Of a stretch of 64,000 bases of DNA, positions 19,972 to 28,719 are shown piece after piece. The notes below the pieces were generated by a model. It was given only the letters and a program-made list of their open reading frames with translations. It searched no databases and was not told where the DNA came from. The position numbers and the translations under genes are program-made. Position 1 is the stretch's first letter. Every line of letters starts with the position of its first letter. Origin of the DNA: CAVONB01 sp963697205 (GTDB lineage Bacteria; Pseudomonadota; Alphaproteobacteria; Rhizobiales; Hyphomicrobiaceae); assembly GCA_963697205.1 (NCBI GenBank), contig CAVONB010000009.1, positions 1-64,000 on the forward strand, given 5' to 3'.

Positions 19972-20126
19972 CGTTCCGCTACCTTCGCTATTGGCCCGGT
20001 CCGGCGCCTGTTGATCCATGCGTCGGCGCGCACGCCATCCTATACGATGATCTTGCCGTTAACCCAAGTCACGCCACCGTCTGCTCAAGAGCCACTGTTC
20101 GCTGAAGACCACGTCGCCGGTGATCA

Positions 20127-21207
20127 TCACGGTAAGATGCGCGCCTCCCGATACAAGGCGATCTGGCGCATCAGAAGGTCACAGGTATCCACGCTCTCGG
20201 TGAAGCCTGCGCCGCGGATCCGGTTCATGCTGTAGAAGACGTCGTGCGCCTGGTTGAGAGCGAAGTCGGCGAACTCCCAGCGTACGACGTCACCCATGGG
20301 CTGGTCGCGCAGGCCATGCTCGGCGACGAGGTGGCGCCAGAGCGGTTCCTTGTCGGCCATCCAGTGCTGGAGCCGCATCGGCCGCGCGATGCCGAGTGCA
20401 AGACCATACAGCGCGGCCAGGCGTGGCCAGATGCGGCTCCAGCGGTAAGGCTCGCCATTCGTGATATTGAAGGCGCGATTGGCGCACCGAGGATCGGTGG
20501 CAATGTGGTGCATGGCGCGGGCGTACTGGGTCGCATCCGTCAACTCGGCCAGGGCGCCATAGGCGGCCGGGCTGCCGGGGAAGTCGAGCCGTGTGCCGCA
20601 GGCCCGGCAGAAGGCCGCCCAGGCGCCGAGCACGGTGACGATGTTGCGGGGGCGTTCAGGTGCGAAATCGGAGATAAAATTCGGCCGGGAGGCCGACCAC
20701 GTCCAAGTGCACCCTCGCTGGCGGGCGCGCAGGCGATCCTCCTGATCGTAGTAGAAGTTGGGCGGCATATGACGGGGATCATCCTCGTCGGCCGGGGTGG
20801 GGAAGGGGCCCAGATGCATGCCGTACCATTTACCGCCTTCGACCAAGTGGAAATGCTGCAGTGCGGGAAAGTCGACGACCGCATCGAGGACGGCGTCAAA
20901 CATCGCCACGTTCTCAGCAACGCTTTCCACCCCCGTCTCGCCGTGCGCCGCACGTGCACAATAAAAGACGTGTGTGATGTCGGGGTGAGCTGCCAGAAAT
21001 CTCCTGCAAGACACCACGGTTGGACAGGTCTGCGGCAACGAAGTCTAGACCGGGTTGGTTGGCAGTCGGCGGCGTCCGGCTCACGCCGAGGATGCGCCAA
21101 CCACCGGTGGCCGCGAGGTGCTCGACGAGGCGCTTGGAGGCGGCACCGGTCGCTCCGGCAATCAAGGCCTTGCGGGGTGTTGGACGAACGCCGTTGCTTT
21201 CACTCAT
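20127..21207 (-). pseudogene. PRISE-like short-chain reductase/epimerase, one frameshift near 21000
   Basis: An NAD(P)-dependent extended SDR of the progesterone-5-beta-reductase/iridoid-synthase-like group. The ATG at 21207 gives ALIAGATGAASKRLVEHLAA, the Rossmann glycine motif, and FVAADLSNRGVLQE. The frame is then lost at about 21000 and resumes as FLAAHPDITHVFYCARAA. The rest is whole, including GGKWYGMHLGPF and PNFYYDQEDRL, which match the active-site Tyr/Lys region of this family, and RAFNITNGEPYRW. A single indel explains the break. It lies 107 bp upstream of the monooxygenase on the same strand and divergent from the Liv operon. Confidence 0.8.
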
Positions 21208-21388
21208 GCGATGTGCCCATCGGATAGTATGTTTCAAGGCGGCCAACGTGGACGCGTTGCAAAGCCTCCCCCAGGCGGACCTGTGCTCGTCCTTGACTTG
21301 GCGCGCGCCGTATTGTGCACTCGACGCCAAGAAAAATGAAAATGCTTTCGCCGCGTGGCGACACGCGCATCTCACAGGGAGGACCTCT

Positions 21389-22699
21389 ATGCCATCCGTC
21401 AAAGGCCGGTTGCGCTGCCTGGGTCTGGCAGCAACCGCCGTCACGCTCGCGGTTGCCAGCCATGCCCCCTCGGTGCAGGCCCAGGACAAGCTTAAGGTCG
21501 GCGTCGTCGCCTTCTACACGGGTGCCGCCGCCGGTCCGTTCGGCATCCCCTCGCGCAATGCGGCGGAGCTGATCGTCGATGCGATCAATTCGGGCACGAT
21601 CCCGGCGCCCTACAACACGAAGGGTGCCGGCGGGCTAGCCATCGAAGGCGTCTACGTCGACGAGGCCGGCAGTACGACGAAAGTCGTCACCGAATTTCGC
21701 AACATGGTGCAGCGGCAGAACGTCGATGCCGTCGTTGGCTACATCTCGTCGGGCAGCTGCCTCGGCATCGCCCCGGTCGCCGAGGAGTTGAAGACGTTCA
21801 CCATCTTCTTCGACTGTGGAACACCGCGCATCTACGAGGACGGCAGCTACAAATACGTCTTCCGCACTAGCGCGACCGCGACCATGGACAGTGTCGGCGC
21901 CGCGCACTACGTGGCGCAGAAGTTCCCGAAGGCCGACAGCTACCAGGGCATCAACCAGAACTATGCCTGGGGGCAGGATTCCTGGGGCGACTTTGATCTC
22001 GCCATGAAGAAGCTGATGCCACAGGCCAAGGGCGCCGAGCCGCTGTGGCCGAAGCTGTTCCAGGGCCAGTACGGCGCGGAGATCTCGCGGCTGTCGGTGA
22101 CGCCGCCCAAGATCCTGCACTCCTCGCTGTGGGGTGGCGATCTGGAGAGCTTCCTGCTGCAGGCCAGCGCGCGCAGCCTGCAGGAGAAGTCGGTCATGGT
22201 GCTGACGACGGGCGAGACCGTGATGTTCCGCCTGAACAAGCAGTTGCCGGACGGCGTGGTGCTCGGCGGACGCGGGCCCTACGGCGTGCTCGCCCAGGAC
22301 ACGCCGCTCAACACGTGGTTCCGCGAGGAGTACCTCAAGCGCTTCAGCACGCCGCCGACGTACCCTTCCTACCAGATGGCGCAGGCGTTCCTGGGACTGA
22401 AGATCGCCTACGACAACGCGGCCAAGACCACGGGTGGCAAGAAGCCGACGTCGGAGCAGGCCGGCGACGGGCTGCGCGGCAAGTCCTACGAGGCCTTCGG
22501 CACGAAGGTCGAGATGGCGCTCGGCAAGGGCCAGCAGGCGATCACGGAGACGGCGTACGGCGTCAGCAAGTGGGATGCGGCCAAGGGCCAGCAGACCATC
22601 GTCGATATCGTGCGCTATCCGGCGGCCTGCGTGAACCCGCCGGAAGGCATGAAGAGCGCGGACTGGATCAAGAACGGCATGCCCGGCGCCAAGTGCTGA
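21389..22699 (+). CDS. Branched-chain amino acid-type ABC transporter substrate-binding protein
   Basis: A 436-residue periplasmic type-I binding protein, first gene of a complete Liv-type operon. A signal peptide covers residues 1-32 (AVTLAVASHAPSVQA, cleavage before QDKLKVG). KVGVVAFYTGAAAGPFG is the first ligand-binding segment, with further typical parts at VVGYISSGSCLGIAPVAEE and INQNYAWGQDSWGDF. The start is fixed by a strong AGGGAGGA site. The Liv-type family transports amino acids but also amides, urea and aromatic acids. The neighbouring lyase and dehydrogenases suggest a carbon substrate rather than leucine. Confidence 0.92.
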   Translation: MPSVKGRLRCLGLAATAVTLAVASHAPSVQAQDKLKVGVVAFYTGAAAGPFGIPSRNAAELIVDAINSGTIPAPYNTKGAGGLAIEGVYVDEAGSTTKVVTEFRNMVQRQNVDAVVGYISSGSCLGIAPVAEELKTFTIFFDCGTPRIYEDGSYKYVFRTSATATMDSVGAAHYVAQKFPKADSYQGINQNYAWGQDSWGDFDLAMKKLMPQAKGAEPLWPKLFQGQYGAEISRLSVTPPKILHSSLWGGDLESFLLQASARSLQEKSVMVLTTGETVMFRLNKQLPDGVVLGGRGPYGVLAQDTPLNTWFREEYLKRFSTPPTYPSYQMAQAFLGLKIAYDNAAKTTGGKKPTSEQAGDGLRGKSYEAFGTKVEMALGKGQQAITETAYGVSKWDAAKGQQTIVDIVRYPAACVNPPEGMKSADWIKNGMPGAKC

Positions 22700-22721
22700 T
22701 CGGGACGGCCTGACCTCACGG

Positions 22722-22752
22722 CGTCGACCCGGACCCCGCGTCCGGGTCGACG
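22722..22752 (+). terminator. 13-bp hairpin between binding-protein and permease genes
   Basis: CGTCGACCCGGAC and GTCCGGGTCGACG form a perfect 13-bp stem with a 5-nt loop, 23 bp after the binding-protein stop. Such hairpins commonly stabilise or partly terminate the upstream mRNA, so that more binding protein than permease is made. Confidence 0.75.
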
Positions 22753-22852
22753 TTATCTGCAGGGCGCCATTTCCGAGTGCCCAGTGCCGGTACGTCCCGA
22801 TCTCGCCAACCCCCCGCCGTTCACCCCAACGCCCGATCGCCACGGAGACAGA

Positions 22853-23749
22853 ATGCTCACCTCCATCGCCATTGTGATCGATGGTCTGATCGAAGCGTCG
22901 TACCTGTTCCTCGTCGCGCTGGGGCTGACGCTCATCTTCGGCGTCATGAAGATCCTCAACACCGCCCACGGGTCGCTCTATGCTTTCGGCGCGTATGCAT
23001 CGGCCACGGCTATCGGCTGGTGGTTCGCCCAGGGGCTGCCGGCATGGGGCAGCTTCCCGCTGATCCTGGCGGTGGCGATCGCGGTCGGCACATTCATCGG
23101 GCTGCTCATGGAGCGCGGTCTGCTGCGACGGATGTACGGGCGCGACGAAGTGATCATCGTGCTCGTCACGTTCGCAGCATTCCTGATGCTGGAGGACGTC
23201 ATTATCTGGATCTGGGGCGGCAATCCCTATTTCGCGTTCCAGCCCTACAAGCTGCTGGGCGAGACGCGGATCGGCACGCTCGTCTACTCCAATTACGATT
23301 TCGCGCTGATCGCGCTGTCGGTGGCGCTGGGCGCGTTGACCTGGTTCGGCCTCAGCCGTACCTCGTCGGGCCGGCTGCTGCTTGCGGTCATCCATGATCC
23401 GGAAATGGCGTCGGCATTCGGCATCAACGTCCGCCGCTACTTCACGGCCACGTTCGTCATCGGTGCGATCCTCGGCTGCCTCGGCGGTGCGGTGATGGCG
23501 CCGAAGATCTCGGTGGCGCCGGGCATCGGTGTCGAGGTCATCGTACTTGCCTTCGCCATCGTCGTGATCGGCGGCATGGGCAGCATCTGGGGGGCGATCG
23601 TTGGCGCACTGGCCGTCGGCCTCGCGCGTGCGGCCTCGGTGCACCTCTTTCCCCAGCTCGAACTGTTCGTCATCTATGCGGTCATGACTCTGGTCCTGAT
23701 CTTCCGCCCGGAAGGCCTGTTCATGCGCCCCAAGGCGCGGAAGATATAG
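22853..23749 (+). CDS. livH: LivH-type ABC transporter permease
   Basis: A 298-residue inner-membrane permease with about eight hydrophobic helices. ALGLTLIFGVMKILNTAHGS near the N-terminus and the cytoplasmic loop VIHDPEMASAFGINVRRYF are diagnostic of LivH, the latter being the coupling loop to the ATPases. VIGGMGSIWGAIVGAL near residue 240 is the conserved last region. The start ATG has a GGAG site six bases upstream; a longer frame extends into the leader but lacks a good site. Confidence 0.9.
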   Translation: MLTSIAIVIDGLIEASYLFLVALGLTLIFGVMKILNTAHGSLYAFGAYASATAIGWWFAQGLPAWGSFPLILAVAIAVGTFIGLLMERGLLRRMYGRDEVIIVLVTFAAFLMLEDVIIWIWGGNPYFAFQPYKLLGETRIGTLVYSNYDFALIALSVALGALTWFGLSRTSSGRLLLAVIHDPEMASAFGINVRRYFTATFVIGAILGCLGGAVMAPKISVAPGIGVEVIVLAFAIVVIGGMGSIWGAIVGALAVGLARAASVHLFPQLELFVIYAVMTLVLIFRPEGLFMRPKARKI

Positions 23750-23758
23750 AGGTCCACC

Positions 23759-24721
23759 ATGTCGCAATCGGTCTCCCGCCTGCTGCTGCTCGTCGTGGCG
23801 CCAGTCCTGATGGTGCTCGGCTTTTTCCTTCCGGAATGGGCGGTGTTCCTGGCGATCGTCAGCCTCGCCAAGGCGCTCGTCGTGCTCGGCCTGATGGTGC
23901 TGTGGCGAACCGGTCTGGTCTCGTTCGGCCAGGGCCTCTTCTACGGGGCGGGCGCCTATACGGTCGGCATCCTGCCGCAACATCTGCCCGTCACCGACGG
24001 GGTGTTGCTCGTCGCTCTGTCGGCGGTCGGCGCGGGATTGCTCGCATTCTTCCTCGGCTTCCTGTTGCGCCGCTATCGCGAGATCTTCTTCGCGATGCTG
24101 TGCATGGCGTTCTCGATGATCCTCTACGGCGTGCTGGTGAAGAGCGAAACGCTCGGGTCGACCGATGGCTTCAACATCGTACAGACCTCGTACTTCGGCT
24201 ATCAGCCCGGCAGCGCCGCGGAGACGCATCGCATTCTGTACGTGCTCTCGGCGGTTGTCGCGTGGCTGGGCTGTGTGTTCGTCAACCGGTATCTGGAAAG
24301 CCCGATGGGCCGGATGTCGCGCGCGATCCGCGATAACGAGCTGCGTGTGGAGTATCTCGGCTTCTCAGCCAAGCGCGCCGTGCATTTCAAGATCGTGCTT
24401 GCCGCAGCACTTGCAGGCGCTGGCGGCGCGCTGGCGGCGATCGCGATCGGACACATCGATCCGGAAATGGTGTGGTGGATCCAGTCAGGCGAGTTCGTGT
24501 TCGTGACGATCCTGTCGGGCGTCGGCCATGTGCTGGCGCCGCTGGTCGGCTCGGTCGTGTTCGAGATCTTGAGGACGTTCGCCATCCAGTACGCGCCATA
24601 TGCGTGGCAGTTCGTGGTTGGAGGCTGCTTGCTTGCCGTAATCATGTTCCTGCCGGGCGGGCTGTGGAGCCTGATCGAAAGATCGAAGGAGGGCGATCAT
24701 GGCGCCAATCCTGCGCGCTGA
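23759..24721 (+). CDS. livM: LivM-type ABC transporter permease
   Basis: A 320-residue second permease of the Liv complex. MVLWRTGLVSFGQGLFYGAG is the LivM signature near the N-terminus, and the coupling loop SRAIRDNELRVEYLGFSAKR lies around residue 185. Multiple hydrophobic helices follow. It begins 9 bp after livH and overlaps livG by 23 bp, so both permeases and the first ATPase are cotranslated. Confidence 0.9.
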   Translation: MSQSVSRLLLLVVAPVLMVLGFFLPEWAVFLAIVSLAKALVVLGLMVLWRTGLVSFGQGLFYGAGAYTVGILPQHLPVTDGVLLVALSAVGAGLLAFFLGFLLRRYREIFFAMLCMAFSMILYGVLVKSETLGSTDGFNIVQTSYFGYQPGSAAETHRILYVLSAVVAWLGCVFVNRYLESPMGRMSRAIRDNELRVEYLGFSAKRAVHFKIVLAAALAGAGGALAAIAIGHIDPEMVWWIQSGEFVFVTILSGVGHVLAPLVGSVVFEILRTFAIQYAPYAWQFVVGGCLLAVIMFLPGGLWSLIERSKEGDHGANPAR

Positions 24722-25478
24722 GCGCCTGAACAAATCCTTCGGCGCCGTGACCGCAGCCGACGACATCAACGTATCGATCGCTCCGGGCGAGGTGGTGGGC
24801 GTGATCGGCGCGAACGGTGCCGGCAAGACGACGTTCGTGAATATGGTCACCGGCTACCTGACGCCCACCAGCGGCAAACTCTACTTCCAGGAGCGAGACA
24901 TCACCGGGTTCGATCCCAAGCGGGCGACGGAGCTCGGCATCTGCCGGTCGTTCCAGATCCCGCAGCTGTTCGGCACGGCGACGACCTACGACAACCTTCT
25001 GCTGGCGATCGGCGTCGCTGACAGCGGCGGCATGCCTTTCTGGGGCGCGCTGGAGACACCGGATCGGGCAGCGCGGTGCGGGGACGTGCTCAAGCGCTAC
25101 GAGATCTTCGACTACCGCAACCAACTCGTGCAGACGCTGCCGCAGGGTGTGCGCAAGCTGCTCGACATTGCGATGGCCAGCATCCACAAGCCGAAGCTGC
25201 TGATGCTGGACGAGCCGACCAGTGGTGTGACGGCGGCGGAAAAGTTCTCGATCATGGACATCGTGGTGACCGCCCTGAAGAGCCAGAACGTCACAATCCT
25301 GTTCGTTGAGCACGACATGGAGATCGTGGAGCGTTACGCCACGCGCGTGCTCGCTTTCTACGAGGGACGCATCATTGCCGACGACGTGCCGGCAGTGGCG
25401 CTCAAGGACGACCAGGTTCGTCAATACGTGATCGGCGAGACGCTTCATGCGCGCTCGGCCTCGCAGGGAGGCCACTGA
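24699..25478 (+). CDS. livG: LivG-type ABC transporter ATPase
   Basis: A 259-residue ATPase. Walker A is GANGAGKTT, the Q-loop region is CRSFQIPQLFG, Walker B is LLMLDEPTSGV and the H-loop is LFVEHDMEIVERYA. The signature is degenerate, LPQGVRKLLDIA, with Pro-Gln in place of the usual SGG; this is tolerated in some LivG-like proteins but is worth noting. The ATG lies inside livM, and the stop overlaps livF as TGATG. Confidence 0.9.
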   Translation: MAPILRAERLNKSFGAVTAADDINVSIAPGEVVGVIGANGAGKTTFVNMVTGYLTPTSGKLYFQERDITGFDPKRATELGICRSFQIPQLFGTATTYDNLLLAIGVADSGGMPFWGALETPDRAARCGDVLKRYEIFDYRNQLVQTLPQGVRKLLDIAMASIHKPKLLMLDEPTSGVTAAEKFSIMDIVVTALKSQNVTILFVEHDMEIVERYATRVLAFYEGRIIADDVPAVALKDDQVRQYVIGETLHARSASQGGH

Positions 25479-26125
25479 TGCTCAAGGTCGATCGTCTCGG
25501 CGTCTACTTCGGTCCTCTGAAGGTGCTCGATGGCGTGTCGCTCGAATTGCCGTCCGGCATGATGGCGGGGCTCATCGGACGCAACGGTGCCGGCAAGACC
25601 ACGTTCATGCGCGCCATGATGGGGCTCGTGGGATCGATGGAGGGCGGGCTCGGCTTCGATGGCCACGATCTCGCGGCGATGCCGGCGCACGGGCGGGCGA
25701 GGCTCGGCATCGGCTATATGCCGGAAGACCGCAAGCTGGTGCCGGAGTTCACGGTGGAAGAGAATGTGCTTTTGCCGGCATGGGCGACTGGGATGGCCGA
25801 GACCGACCGCCGGCTCGCTTGGATGTACGAGCTGATGCCCGAGGTGGCGGGCTTTCGCGACCGGCGGGCCAACCAGCTGTCGGGCGGGCAGCAGAAGCTC
25901 GTCGCGCTGGCCCGGGCCTTGTTGTGCGGTAACCGCATGCTGCTGCTCGACGAGCCGTTCGAGGGGGTGGCGCCGGCGCTGGCACAGCGGCTTGCACAGA
26001 TCATCCTTAAGCTCAAGTCGGAAGGCATGGCGGTGCTGATCGCCAATTCCAACGAGCAGCACGTGCGCGACATGATCGAACGAACGTTCCTGATCGAGCG
26101 TGGTACGGTGACGGTCAGAGATTGA
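25478..26125 (+). CDS. livF: LivF-type ABC transporter ATPase
   Basis: A 215-residue ATPase completing the Liv transporter. Walker A is GRNGAGKTT, YMPEDRKLVPEFTVEEN is the LivF-specific segment, the signature is LSGGQQK, and Walker B is MLLLDEPFEGVAP. The H-loop has NSNEQHV where most members have an EHD-like motif, leaving Asn-Ser-Asn just before the position of the switch His. It is somewhat shorter than usual LivF proteins (about 235). Confidence 0.9.
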   Translation: MLKVDRLGVYFGPLKVLDGVSLELPSGMMAGLIGRNGAGKTTFMRAMMGLVGSMEGGLGFDGHDLAAMPAHGRARLGIGYMPEDRKLVPEFTVEENVLLPAWATGMAETDRRLAWMYELMPEVAGFRDRRANQLSGGQQKLVALARALLCGNRMLLLDEPFEGVAPALAQRLAQIILKLKSEGMAVLIANSNEQHVRDMIERTFLIERGTVTVRD

Positions 26126-26195
26126 GGCCCATGCGCGCATCGCGGGGTGCGCTAGCGATGGTCTGGATCGGGCAGGGCCCGGCAAGGAGGAAGCG

Positions 26196-27182
26196 ATGGC
26201 ACGGTTCCGCAACTATGTTCCCAGCGGTGTCATTCCCGCGACGCTGCTCGCGTTCAACGAGGACATGTCGATTAACTACGGCGAGATGAAGCGCCATCTC
26301 GTCCACGTCGCGGCAACACCCGGGTTGTCGGCGATCACAGTGAACGGGCATTCCTCGGAGATGCACGCGTGCTCGTTCGACGAGCAGCGCGAGATCCTGG
26401 CCAAGACGCTTGAGGCCATCGGCGACAAGCTGCCGATTATTGCCGGCGTCTACGCGGACGGCAGCCGCGAGGCGGCGTCACTGGCCAGGATGGCGACGGC
26501 GGAAGGCGCATCGGCACTGCTGGTGTTCCCATCGAACGCCTTGATGATGGGTGGGGACCGGCGTCCCGAACTGGCGGAAGCACATTTCTGCGCGGTGGCC
26601 GATGCCAGCGACCTGCCGCTGATCTGCTTCAATTATGCGCGCTGGACCAACCTCGCCTATCCGCTGGAGACGATCGTTCGTCTTGCAGAGGCGATCCCAA
26701 CGATTCGGGCGATCAAGGACTGGACGGCGGAGCCGACGGAGCACGAGCGTAATGTGCGCACGCTGCAGGCACTGCCGCGCCCCATCAACGTTCTGACGAC
26801 GAACAGTGCGTGGCTGATGGCGTCGCTCGCGATGGGTTGCAACGGATTGCTGTCGGGCGCCGGCTCGATCATCCCGGACCTGCAGGTCGCCATGTTCCGG
26901 GCCATCAAGGCCGGCGATCTGGAAACCGCGCGCGCGATCAACGATCGCATGCAGCCGGTGACGCAAGCCTTCTACGCGCCGCCGTTCCTCGACATGCACA
27001 ACCGGATGAAGGAGGCGGCGGTGATGCTCGGGCGCCAGGCGCGTGCCGTTGTGCGCCCACCACTCATGCGGCTGTCGGACGCGGAGCGTGAGCGGGTCGC
27101 CGCGGCCCTCAAGGCGGCGCGCATCGGGCATGATGGGGCGGAAGGATTGGATCTTGCGCTCACGCCGGGGCTTGCGGCCTGA
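26196..27182 (+). CDS. DapA-family (N-acetylneuraminate lyase/dihydrodipicolinate synthase) aldolase
   Basis: A 328-residue TIM-barrel Schiff-base aldolase/lyase. Early VPSGVIPATLLAFNED and TVNGHSSEMHACSF correspond to the substrate carboxylate-binding turns, where GTTGE in DapA is replaced by VNGHSSE. The Schiff-base lysine is in IRAIKDW near residue 172. The usual YNxP tyrosine region reads CFNYARW. These changes point away from lysine synthesis and toward catabolic members such as hydratase-aldolases or 5-keto-acid lyases. A GGAGG site precedes the ATG. It lies 70 bp after livF and before an alcohol dehydrogenase, so it probably acts on the imported substrate. Confidence 0.88.
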   Translation: MARFRNYVPSGVIPATLLAFNEDMSINYGEMKRHLVHVAATPGLSAITVNGHSSEMHACSFDEQREILAKTLEAIGDKLPIIAGVYADGSREAASLARMATAEGASALLVFPSNALMMGGDRRPELAEAHFCAVADASDLPLICFNYARWTNLAYPLETIVRLAEAIPTIRAIKDWTAEPTEHERNVRTLQALPRPINVLTTNSAWLMASLAMGCNGLLSGAGSIIPDLQVAMFRAIKAGDLETARAINDRMQPVTQAFYAPPFLDMHNRMKEAAVMLGRQARAVVRPPLMRLSDAERERVAAALKAARIGHDGAEGLDLALTPGLAA

Positions 27183-27213
27183 GGCGGCTTCTCACTCGGA
27201 AAGGTTCGCGCCG

Positions 27214-28341
27214 ATGCGCATGAAGGCTGCCGTTCTCTACGAGCAGGGCAAGCCGCGCCCCTATGCGCGCTCTCAACCGCTGGTGATCGAGGACGTCGAT
27301 CTGGAAGGGCCACGCGCGAGCGAGGTACTGGTCGAGGTGAAAGGCGCGGGGCTCTGCCACTCCGACCTGTCGACCATCGACAACTCGAGACCGCGCGCGT
27401 TGCCGGCGATCCCTGGCCACGAGGGGGCTGGCGTCGTGCGCGAGGTCGGCTCCGGCGTTGCGGGATTCGTGCCCGGCGACCACGTGGTGTTCGTGTTCGC
27501 GCCGAGCTGCGGCGTGTGCCGGCAGTGCCGCGCGGGCAAGCCCAACGTGTGTTCGGGCTTCCAGGCATCGCGCGCAAAGGGCGAACTCTACACCGGCGGC
27601 ACGCGGCTGTCGGTCAAGGGCAAGCCGATCGGTCACTACAGCGGCATCTCTTGTTTCGCGGAGTATGCGGTGGTGGTGCCCCAATCCATCGTGAAGATCG
27701 ACAAGGCCGTCTCGTTGGCGGATGCCGCGCTCGTCGGCTGCGCGGTGCAGACCGGGGTCGGCGCCGTCGTCAACACGGCGGGCGTCAAACCGGGCGAGAG
27801 CGTCGCCGTGATCGGGCTCGGCGGCGTCGGGCTATCGTGCCTGCTGGGATGCACGCTCGCAGGCGCTGAACGCATCATCGCCGTCGACCTGTCAGATGAG
27901 AAGCTCGCGCTCGCGCGGCAGCTCGGCGCAACCCATACGGTGTCGGCCAGGGATCCCGATGCGGTCAAGCAGATCGCCGACCTGACAGACGGCGGCGTCG
28001 ACTGGGCGTTCGAGATGGCGGGCGCCATCGCGTCGCTGGAACTCGCCTCCGCGGTCACGGCACGCGGCGGCGGCACGGTCACGGCCGGCCTGCCGGCGGC
28101 GGATAAGGCGCTCAGCCTCAACGCCTACAACTTCGTGCAAAACGAAAAGCGGCTGCTCGCCTCCTACATGGGAAGCTGCCACGCAGATCGCGATATTCCG
28201 CGGTTCGTATCGCTCTACCGTGCCGGCAAGCTGCCGATCGACCGGCTTCTCAGCGCGCGCATCCCGCTCGACGACATCAATGCCGGTTTCGACCGGCTCG
28301 CCAATGTCGCGACCGTGCGGCAGGTGGTGGTGTTCGATTGA
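27214..28341 (+). CDS. Zinc-dependent alcohol dehydrogenase
   Basis: A 375-residue medium-chain dehydrogenase. The catalytic zinc site is formed by GLCHSDLS (Cys) and GHEGAGVVREVG (His, Glu). The structural zinc loop is CGVCRQCRAGKPNVC, with four cysteines. The NAD-binding glycine motif is VIGLGGVGLSC near residue 205. The motif set places it in the class III/Zn-ADH superfamily (formaldehyde or aryl alcohol dehydrogenase-like). It starts 31 bp after the aldolase and likely oxidises or reduces an aldehyde made by it. Confidence 0.92.
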   Translation: MRMKAAVLYEQGKPRPYARSQPLVIEDVDLEGPRASEVLVEVKGAGLCHSDLSTIDNSRPRALPAIPGHEGAGVVREVGSGVAGFVPGDHVVFVFAPSCGVCRQCRAGKPNVCSGFQASRAKGELYTGGTRLSVKGKPIGHYSGISCFAEYAVVVPQSIVKIDKAVSLADAALVGCAVQTGVGAVVNTAGVKPGESVAVIGLGGVGLSCLLGCTLAGAERIIAVDLSDEKLALARQLGATHTVSARDPDAVKQIADLTDGGVDWAFEMAGAIASLELASAVTARGGGTVTAGLPAADKALSLNAYNFVQNEKRLLASYMGSCHADRDIPRFVSLYRAGKLPIDRLLSARIPLDDINAGFDRLANVATVRQVVVFD

Positions 28342-28346
28342 CCGGC

Positions 28347-28358
28347 GAGGCGCGCCTC
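28347..28358. terminator. GC palindrome between convergent genes
   Basis: GAGGCGCGCCTC is a perfect 12-bp palindrome between the end of the alcohol dehydrogenase and the end of the convergent iron-sulfur gene. It may act as a bidirectional transcript end, but has almost no loop, so support is weak. Confidence 0.25.
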
Positions 28359-28719
28359 ACCCGTCGCCCAAGCGCTCGGGCGGCGGTCCGATCTCGGTGA
28401 CGAGATCGCGCACCAGCGGTTTGGTGGCCAGCGGCGAGACGCGCATCTCGCGCGGCTCGAGGCGGGCGAGGCAGGCGTACACGACCGCGCCGTCGACGCG
28501 CATCATGCATTCCTTACAGGCGTTCGCGCTCAGGCACGAGTAGCGGAATGCGAGGGTTGGATCGCGGTGGACACGGATCCAACGGAGACCGTCGAGCACG
28601 GACTGGCCCGGCTCGAAGGGGACGTCGAAGGCGTCGGTGCGCGGCGCGCCCGATGCCGTGCCGCGCTCGATCAGAAGACGTGCCAATTCACTCACCCGCT
28701 CAACTGCCTTCTCACTCAT
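28357..28719 (-). CDS. Minimal [2Fe-2S] ferredoxin-like subunit (fumarate reductase FrdB N-domain type)
   Basis: A 120-residue protein consisting only of a plant-type [2Fe-2S] domain as in the N-terminal half of SdhB/FrdB. The cluster ligands are in YSCLSANACKECMM followed by VYACL (C-x5-C-x2-C-x11-C). The second half with the [4Fe-4S] and [3Fe-4S] clusters, present in normal 230-250-residue SdhB, is missing. The ATG overlaps the flavoprotein stop as ATGA, so the two proteins probably form a soluble two-subunit oxidoreductase. An upstream in-frame extension to 28803 exists but lies inside the flavoprotein gene. Confidence 0.82.
   Translation of the reverse strand: MSEKAVERVSELARLLIERGTASGAPRTDAFDVPFEPGQSVLDGLRWIRVHRDPTLAFRYSCLSANACKECMMRVDGAVVYACLARLEPREMRVSPLATKPLVRDLVTEIGPPPERLGDG

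Noticed and set aside
20040..20126. Possible remnant of another gene between the SDR and the monooxygenase
   Set aside because: A short readable stretch (VTWVNGKIIV) is seen but is too short to assign.
18532..20235. 567-codon plus-strand frame opposite the flavin monooxygenase
   Set aside because: It is the antisense shadow of a gene with intact FAD, NADPH and FMO motifs.
21635..24229. Very long minus-strand frame (864 codons) opposite the Liv genes
   Set aside because: The product is rich in Arg, Asp, Glu, Gln and His with no domain, and the opposite strand encodes conserved transporter proteins.
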